Shown here piece by piece: positions 5,263 through 8,862 of a stretch of 8,862 nucleotides of DNA (position 1 is its first letter; every line of letters begins with the position of its first letter). This stretch comes from Clostridia bacterium. GTDB taxonomy: Bacteria > Bacillota > Clostridia > Christensenellales > UBA1242. Both the position numbers and the translations under genes were made by a program. The DNA lies in the NCBI GenBank assembly GCA_900768425.1, contig CAAGCR010000032.1, forward strand, positions 1-8,862. Reading direction: 5' to 3'. Below the pieces are notes generated by a model. The model was not told the origin of the DNA and ran no database searches. It saw only the letters and a list, made by a program, of their open reading frames with translations.

Positions 5263-6738
5263 ATGGAAAAATTTGATATCTACGAAGAAATAGCAATGCG
5301 TACAGGTGGCGACATATATGTTGGTGTTGTCGGTCCGGTTCGCACAGGTAAAAGTATGTTTATTACTAAATTTATGGAAAATCTAGTCATTCCTAATATA
5401 GTTAATAAGTTTTCAAAAGAAAGAGCGATTGATGAACTTCCTCAAAGTGCCGAAGGTAAAACAATTATGACTACACAGCCAAAATTTGTACCAAACGAGG
5501 CTGTTCATATTAACCTTAATAATTGCGAAATGAATGTCCGCTTAATTGATTGCGTAGGCTATATGATTAACGGAGCATTAGGCCACGAAGAAAACGAAAA
5601 ACCAAGACTAGTAAAAACTCCTTGGTCAAATAGCGAAATGCCTTTTGAAGAAGCCGCCGAAATCGGCACTAAAAAGGTGATTGAAGAGCATTCAACAATA
5701 GGAATTTTATTGACAACAGATGGCACAATATCCGATATTCCGCGAGCAAACTATCTAGAAGCTGAAGAAAGAGTAGCTAGCGAATTAATCAATTGTGGCA
5801 AACCATTTGTAACAATAGTTAATTCAACTCACCCAGATGCACAAGAAACAAAAAATTTAGCTAAATCATTATCCGAAAAATATAATTGCTCAGCCATAAC
5901 TTTAAATGTAAAAGAAATGAGCAACGAAGATATAGAAAATATCTTTGCAAAAGTGCTGTTAGAATTCCCTATAAAATCAATAAAAGCAAAAATGCCAGAC
6001 TGGTTACAAGCCTTGCCATATGATAACGACATAATTAAAAGCATTATAGGTGAAATAAAAAAATTTGGCGTTGATGTTACAAAGGTTGGTCAAATAGATA
6101 GAACAGCCATAGCCTTTAACGAAAACACAGACTTTGAACCAATAACCGTTGATAGCGTAAAAATGGGCGAAGGTACAGTATATTTCAATATAAAACCAAA
6201 ACAAGGATTGTTCTATAAAGTTCTATCCAATGCGTGCGGATATTGCATAAAAGATGATTACGAACTTGTAACATATTTAAGAGATTTAGCATTTGCAAAA
6301 AAGGAATACGATAAACTAGCATCAGCCTTAGAACAAGTAAAACAAACAGGCTATGGCATTGTTGAGCCAAGCATAGATGAAATAGAATTAGATGAGCCAC
6401 AAATAGTAAAACAAGGCGGTAGATTTGGCGTTAAATTAAAAGCAAACGCACCAAGTTTGCATATAATGGCAGTAGATGTAGAAACCGAAGTGAACCCACT
6501 GGTAGGAACACAAAGCCAAAGCGAAGAACTAGTAAATTATCTAAATGAACAATGCGAAAAAGACCCAAATGCAATTTGGCAAACTAATATGTTTGGTAAA
6601 AGCCTACAAAGTCTAGTAAGTGATGGCATTCACTCCAAAGTGTTCCAAATGCCAACAGAAGCACAACGCAAAATGCGTAAAACCCTAGGCAGAATAGTAA
6701 ACGAAGGCAAAGGCGGAATAATTTGCATACTACTATAA
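5263..6738 (+). CDS. spoIVA: Stage IV sporulation protein A, spore-coat scaffold ATPase
   Basis: 491 residues, the usual length of SpoIVA (492 in B. subtilis). SpoIVA is made in the mother cell, hydrolyses ATP and polymerises on the outer forespore membrane to form the basement layer of the coat; SpoVM anchors it there. Visible: a Walker A loop GPVRTGKS (24-31), the conserved TIMTTQPKFVP block (67-77), a Walker B-type LIDCVGYM with Asp96, ILLTTDGTISDIPR (about 148-161), and VTIVNSTHP. The middle and C-terminal domains follow, ending in the characteristic GGIICILL, the end by which SpoIVA associates with the forespore. The ATG has a good GGAGG site 4 bases upstream. It appears to be a single-gene unit with a sigma-E-like promoter. 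Codon use and motif preservation look like a core gene, with no sign of damage. Confidence 0.97.
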   Translation: MEKFDIYEEIAMRTGGDIYVGVVGPVRTGKSMFITKFMENLVIPNIVNKFSKERAIDELPQSAEGKTIMTTQPKFVPNEAVHINLNNCEMNVRLIDCVGYMINGALGHEENEKPRLVKTPWSNSEMPFEEAAEIGTKKVIEEHSTIGILLTTDGTISDIPRANYLEAEERVASELINCGKPFVTIVNSTHPDAQETKNLAKSLSEKYNCSAITLNVKEMSNEDIENIFAKVLLEFPIKSIKAKMPDWLQALPYDNDIIKSIIGEIKKFGVDVTKVGQIDRTAIAFNENTDFEPITVDSVKMGEGTVYFNIKPKQGLFYKVLSNACGYCIKDDYELVTYLRDLAFAKKEYDKLASALEQVKQTGYGIVEPSIDEIELDEPQIVKQGGRFGVKLKANAPSLHIMAVDVETEVNPLVGTQSQSEELVNYLNEQCEKDPNAIWQTNMFGKSLQSLVSDGIHSKVFQMPTEAQRKMRKTLGRIVNEGKGGIICILL

Positions 6739-6741
6739 TCT

Positions 6742-6867
6742 GTTGCTAATGCAACTATGAAAAATGAAGACTGATTATTGATAAATTATCGGTATTGCTA
6801 ACGCGATAAATGATTACTGATGATTGAATATATTAATGAAAATTTAAAATTGATTACTGATAAATTA
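6742..6867. repeat. Degenerate 39-40 base periodic repeat with small hairpins
   Basis: A 16-base core recurs three times: GATTATTGATAAATTA (6773-6788), GATTACTGATGATTGA (6812-6827) and GATTACTGATAAATTA (6852-6867), at steps of 39 and 40 bases. Two related mini-hairpins accompany it: GTTGC-taat-GCAAC (6742-6755) and ATTGC-taac-GCGAT (6794-6807), the latter also able to form TTATCG/CGATAA (6786-6791 with 6804-6809). It directly follows the spoIVA stop. Seen in the sequence; its membership in a genome-wide family is inference. Confidence 0.55.
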
Positions 6868-6943
6868 ATGTCAAATATATAAACTTTAAGTTCTCATAAA
6901 CTTTTGTTTTATTTATAAAATTTTGTTAATCACAGATTTTTGC

Positions 6944-7011
6944 TTCCTGTCAGGGGGGGGCTGGATTTCAAAATTTGATACAAATTTTGAAAGACTGAGG
7001 GTTTTCCTGCC
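6944..7011. repeat. Short palindromic interspersed element (MITE/REP-like)
   Basis: A perfect 12-bp stem TTTCAAAATTTG/CAAATTTTGAAA (6966-6977 with 6981-6992) with a 3-base loop is framed by TCAG (6950-6953) pairing with CTGA (6995-6998). Direct copies of TTCCTG occur at 6944-6949 and 7004-7009. It contains a run of eight G (6953-6960), highly unusual in this AT-rich DNA. The pattern AGGGGG-CTG, palindrome, GACTGAGGG is one I associate with small dispersed repeats in gut Clostridia. The element type is inferred; the palindrome is directly visible. Confidence 0.5.
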
Positions 7012-7060
7012 TTATAAAAAATAATTAGTAAAGTAATTATTCTTGTATAATAACTAACAT

Positions 7061-7119
7061 AAAAAACATCTAAGTTTTTATACCATTTAGCAATATGGTG
7101 AAAACTCGGGTGTTTTTTT
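7061..7119 (+). terminator. Long hairpin with U7 tail, terminator or small RNA
   Basis: AAAAAACA (7061-7068) pairs with TGTTTTTT (7111-7118). The helix continues through AGTTTT/AAAACT (7073-7078 with 7101-7106) with a few wobbles and one mismatch, then ACCAT/ATGGT (7082-7086 with 7095-7099), closing on an 8-base loop. This makes about 24 bp, followed by T7 (7113-7119). It is over 320 bases from spoIVA and has no gene just before it. It could end spoIVA read-through, work on both strands, or be the end of a short RNA. Confidence 0.65.
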
Positions 7120-7144
7120 AAAATCCAAATATTAAAAATTTTTG

Positions 7145-7230
7145 AAAGAGTGCAGGGAAAATCTTTGAAGCATAACTCGTTGCTTTTATGCTTGTGTAAA
7201 CTAATATAAAAAGTTTTTCCCGCATTTTTT
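7145..7230 (+). terminator. Second structured terminator with nested hairpin
   Basis: An outer stem TGC(a)GGGAAAA(t)CTTT (7151-7166) pairs with AAAG(t)TTTTCCCGCA (7210-7224). Inside sits a separate hairpin AAGCATA/TATGCTT (7168-7174 with 7187-7193) with a 12-base loop. Six T follow the outer stem (7225-7230). The two-level shape is more elaborate than the other terminators in this window, so a structured RNA is possible. It lies about 100 bases before the methyltransferase gene, upstream of that gene's own promoter. Confidence 0.5.
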
Positions 7231-7299
7231 GCTTAAAGTGTACCTTTCCAGCATTTTATAAAAACATTTTTTGCTTTTTTACAACTATTTACTATTTGC

Positions 7300-7328
7300 T
7301 TGCAAAAATATTATTGTTGTTGTAAAAT
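7300..7328 (+). promoter_or_regulatory. Sigma-A-like promoter of the methyltransferase gene
   Basis: TTGCAA (7300-7305) and TAAAAT (7323-7328) are 17 bases apart, with 4 of 6 and 5 of 6 matches to consensus. Only eight bases separate the -10 from the ATG at 7337, predicting a transcript start 1-3 bases before the start codon. No Shine-Dalgarno is present, consistent with a leaderless or nearly leaderless mRNA. Confidence 0.55.
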
Positions 7329-7336
7329 AAACTAGT

Positions 7337-8065
7337 ATGATTTTGGCATCCATGCAAAATGAAAAAGTTAAAATGTTGAAAAAACTGATGACTGATAAGT
7401 CGTTGGTGTTTTTTGATAACCCAAAACTAATTCAAGAAGCATACAGTGCCGGGCATAACATTTTATATATAATCAAAAAGGAAGGCTATGTCGGTAAAAC
7501 CGACTATGGTGGAGAAGTTATAGAAGTGACTGATAATGTTTTTAAGGCATTTTCAACAACTGTCAACTCGCAAGGGTTAATAGGTGTGGTAAAGTTTAAA
7601 GACTTAAATTGCCAAAAACCATTAGGAAATTTTTTAGTACTAGATGAGTTGCAAGACCCAGGAAATGTTGGCACACTACTTCGTTCAGCCTTAGGTGCTA
7701 ACTTTTTAGATGTATATTTGTTAGACACTGTTAAAGTAAACAATGATAAGGTTGTTCGCTCATCAATGGGGGCAGTGTTCAAACTTCGCATATATCAAAT
7801 GAAAAAATCGCATTTTTTAGAAGAATTTAAAAACTGGCACATTCCATTACTAATATGTGATATGGGTGGTAAAGATATATACAAAACTAAAATATCTTGC
7901 CCAGTTGGTATAGTTGTTGGCAATGAAGGAAATGGTATATCAAATGAAATTAAAGAGATTGCAACAGATATAGTCAAAATTCCTATGCACAATAATTTAG
8001 AAAGTTTAAATGCCGGCGTAAGCGGAAGCATTATTATGTACGAAATAGATAATAAAAGTAATTAA
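7337..8065 (+). CDS. SpoU/TrmH-family RNA 2'-O-ribose methyltransferase
   Basis: 242 residues. SPOUT-fold enzymes of this family transfer a methyl group from SAM to a ribose 2'-OH in rRNA or tRNA. The three family motifs are intact: motif 1 LDELQDPGNVGTLLRSA (about 102-118) with the catalytic-type Arg116, motif 2 GIVVGNEGNGIS (191-202), and motif 3 IPMHNNLESLNAGVSGSIIMYE (from 215), which form the SAM-binding knot. The N-terminal 95 residues are the RNA-recognition domain, opening with the usual ASMQNEKVKMLKKL. The family's usual FLVEG-type segment reads FFDNPKLIQEA here, a small deviation. Its closest named relatives are RlmB/YsgA-type rRNA methylases, but the exact target cannot be read from sequence. 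The start is the first ATG after a promoter with almost no leader. yebC follows 48 bases downstream, so the two probably share a transcript. Confidence 0.92.
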   Translation: MILASMQNEKVKMLKKLMTDKSLVFFDNPKLIQEAYSAGHNILYIIKKEGYVGKTDYGGEVIEVTDNVFKAFSTTVNSQGLIGVVKFKDLNCQKPLGNFLVLDELQDPGNVGTLLRSALGANFLDVYLLDTVKVNNDKVVRSSMGAVFKLRIYQMKKSHFLEEFKNWHIPLLICDMGGKDIYKTKISCPVGIVVGNEGNGISNEIKEIATDIVKIPMHNNLESLNAGVSGSIIMYEIDNKSN

Positions 8066-8070
8066 AACAA

Positions 8071-8086
8071 AGCCAAAAATTTGGCT
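8071..8086 (+). other. Small hairpin between methyltransferase gene and yebC
   Basis: AGCCAA (8071-8076) and TTGGCT (8081-8086) form a compact palindrome just after the methyltransferase stop. No real T-tract follows (AAAATAATTAAAT), so it is a poor terminator; it may stabilise the upstream mRNA end or only partly reduce read-through into yebC. Confidence 0.4.
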
Positions 8087-8113
8087 AAAATAATTAAATA
8101 AGGAGAAAAATTT

Positions 8114-8857
8114 ATGTCAGGTCATTCAAAATGGCACAATATTCAAGCAAAAAAAGGCAAAACAGATGCCGCAAGAGGAAAAATATTTACAAAAATAGGT
8201 CGTGAAATCGCAGTATGTGTAAAACTAGGCGGTTCAGACCCAAACACTAATAGCAAATTAAAAGATTTAATCGCAAAGGCAAAATCAAACAATATGCCAA
8301 ACGATTCTATTCAAAGAAGCATTAAAAAGGCAGCCGGCGAAACCGATTCTGTAAACTACGAAGAAAAAACATACGAAGGTTATGGTGTTGGCGGAACAGC
8401 TGTTATAGTTAGAACATTAACCGATAATATTAATAGAACAAGCGGTGATGTTCGCCACGCATTTGACAAACACGCAGGCAATTTAGGGGCAAATGGTTGC
8501 GTATCATATATGTTTAAACGCAAAGGCATAATAATTGTGGAAAAAAACATTGACACAAACGTTGATGATGTTATGATGCAAGCATTAGATTTTGGTGCGT
8601 TAGACGTAGTGGAAGATGATGACTGCATAACTGTTGAAACCGAACCATCACAAGTAGGTGAAGTTGCCGAAAAATTAACTAATGCCGGCTTAAATGTGCT
8701 TTCATATGAAGACACACTTGTTCCAGATAACTATATAAACTTAGATGAAAAACAATTAGCAACATTCCAAAAAATGCTAGATATGTTAGAAGATAACGAT
8801 GATGTTCAAGAAGTTATCCATAATGTAAATTTACCGGAAGAAGATGAAGAAGAATAA
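8114..8857 (+). CDS. yebC: YebC/PmpR-family protein
   Basis: 247 residues, the normal family length. The N-terminal signature SGHSKWHNIQAKKGKTDAARGKIFTKIGREI (summarised by its ends SGHSKWHNI and KIFTKIGREI, residues 2-31) is diagnostic. It is followed by the NNMPNDSIQRSIKKAAG helix region (59-75), EGYGVGGTAVIVR (88-100), NRTSGDVRHAFDKHAGNLG (107-125), and the two later alpha/beta domains, ending in an acidic tail. Members were first called transcriptional regulators (PmpR, YebC). More recent work and the mitochondrial relative TACO1 point to a role in translation of difficult, proline-rich stretches, which fits the neighbouring rRNA-methylase-type gene. The ATG is supported by an AAGGAG site at 8100-8105. 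The gene is complete, with its stop five bases from the window edge; no damage is seen. Confidence 0.96.
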   Translation: MSGHSKWHNIQAKKGKTDAARGKIFTKIGREIAVCVKLGGSDPNTNSKLKDLIAKAKSNNMPNDSIQRSIKKAAGETDSVNYEEKTYEGYGVGGTAVIVRTLTDNINRTSGDVRHAFDKHAGNLGANGCVSYMFKRKGIIIVEKNIDTNVDDVMMQALDFGALDVVEDDDCITVETEPSQVGEVAEKLTNAGLNVLSYEDTLVPDNYINLDEKQLATFQKMLDMLEDNDDVQEVIHNVNLPEEDEEE

Positions 8858-8862
8858 TTAAA

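Larger units (their letters stand above)
6739..7336. other. 598-base gene-free region rich in repeats and hairpins
   Basis: I find no credible reading frame here on either strand. In order it holds a periodic degenerate repeat with small hairpins (6742-6867), an AT-rich stretch (6870-6943), a palindromic element with a G8 run (6944-7011), and an AT-only hairpin (7020-7027 with 7034-7041). These are followed by two large hairpins with U-tracts (7061-7119, 7145-7230), a 12-base direct repeat CATTTTTTGCTT (7223-7234 and 7265-7276), and a promoter (7300-7328) for the methyltransferase gene. A TATAAT at 7046-7051 just before the first large hairpin could drive a very short RNA. Confidence 0.7.

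Noticed and set aside
6773..6867. CRISPR-like array because of the 39-40 base periodicity
   Set aside because: Only three imperfect 16-base copies, no uniform repeat with distinct spacers, and no cas genes nearby.
6944..7119. Riboswitch or T-box leader for the methyltransferase gene
   Set aside because: No T-box sequence or known aptamer core recognised, and the gene has its own promoter downstream with almost no leader.
6739..7336. tRNA or other known RNA gene in the long gene-free region
   Set aside because: No cloverleaf with GGTTCAA-type T-arm or CCA-end pattern found on either strand by eye.
8380..8715. Antisense open frame inside yebC
   Set aside because: The + strand encodes a fully conserved YebC protein across this region, so the reverse frame is a shadow.

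Overview
The window reads as chromosome from an AT-rich (roughly 30% G+C by eye, not computed), spore-forming member of the Bacillota, most likely an uncultured gut-type Clostridia lineage. The evidence is a complete spoIVA, a SpoIVFB-like M50 protease, a SipW-type signal peptidase, strong AGGAGG ribosome sites on housekeeping genes, and small palindromic intergenic repeats of the kind I associate with gut Clostridia. All supported genes are on the + strand. TGG is used for Trp, so nothing suggests a non-standard code.

Layout. (1) 1-990: the 3' end of a cysteine desulfurase gene is translationally coupled to an IscU/NifU-type scaffold, then comes a 47-residue membrane protein and a strong intrinsic terminator. 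This is an iron-sulfur assembly operon, but the scaffold has lost two of the three canonical cysteines. (2) 1131-2221: a tiny protein with one C-terminal membrane segment and a SpoIVFB-like intramembrane metalloprotease, possibly behind a sigma-E-like promoter. (3) 2260-3715: a very AT-rich accessory stretch. It holds a PycTM (Pycsar effector)-like membrane protein, an overlapping unrecognised 115-residue protein, and a four-helix membrane protein that may resemble KwaA of the Kiwa system. Neither the Pycsar cyclase nor KwaB is present. (4) 3756-5137: a SipW/archaeal-type signal peptidase homologue with a long cytoplasmic tail and a substituted candidate catalytic Asp, then a terminator. (5) 5210-6738: spoIVA, the spore-coat basement-layer ATPase, behind a good sigma-E-like promoter. 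(6) 6739-7336: 598 bases without a gene, containing a 39-40 base periodic repeat, a short palindromic element with a G8 run, and two or three large hairpins with U-tracts. (7) 7300-8857: a SpoU/TrmH-family RNA methyltransferase and a YebC-family protein, both probably acting on rRNA or translation.

How the genes fit together. The Fe-S genes, spoIVA, the methyltransferase and yebC are ordinary core genes. The accessory part is 1165-5054, where five of six consecutive genes encode membrane proteins, two of them membrane-associated protease homologues (site-2 metalloprotease, signal peptidase) flanking possible defence-type membrane proteins. Several genes there lack a Shine-Dalgarno and have promoter-like -10 elements only 5-8 bases before the ATG, suggesting leaderless mRNAs. 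These family assignments rest on reading motifs without any database search; PycTM and KwaA are the least secure.
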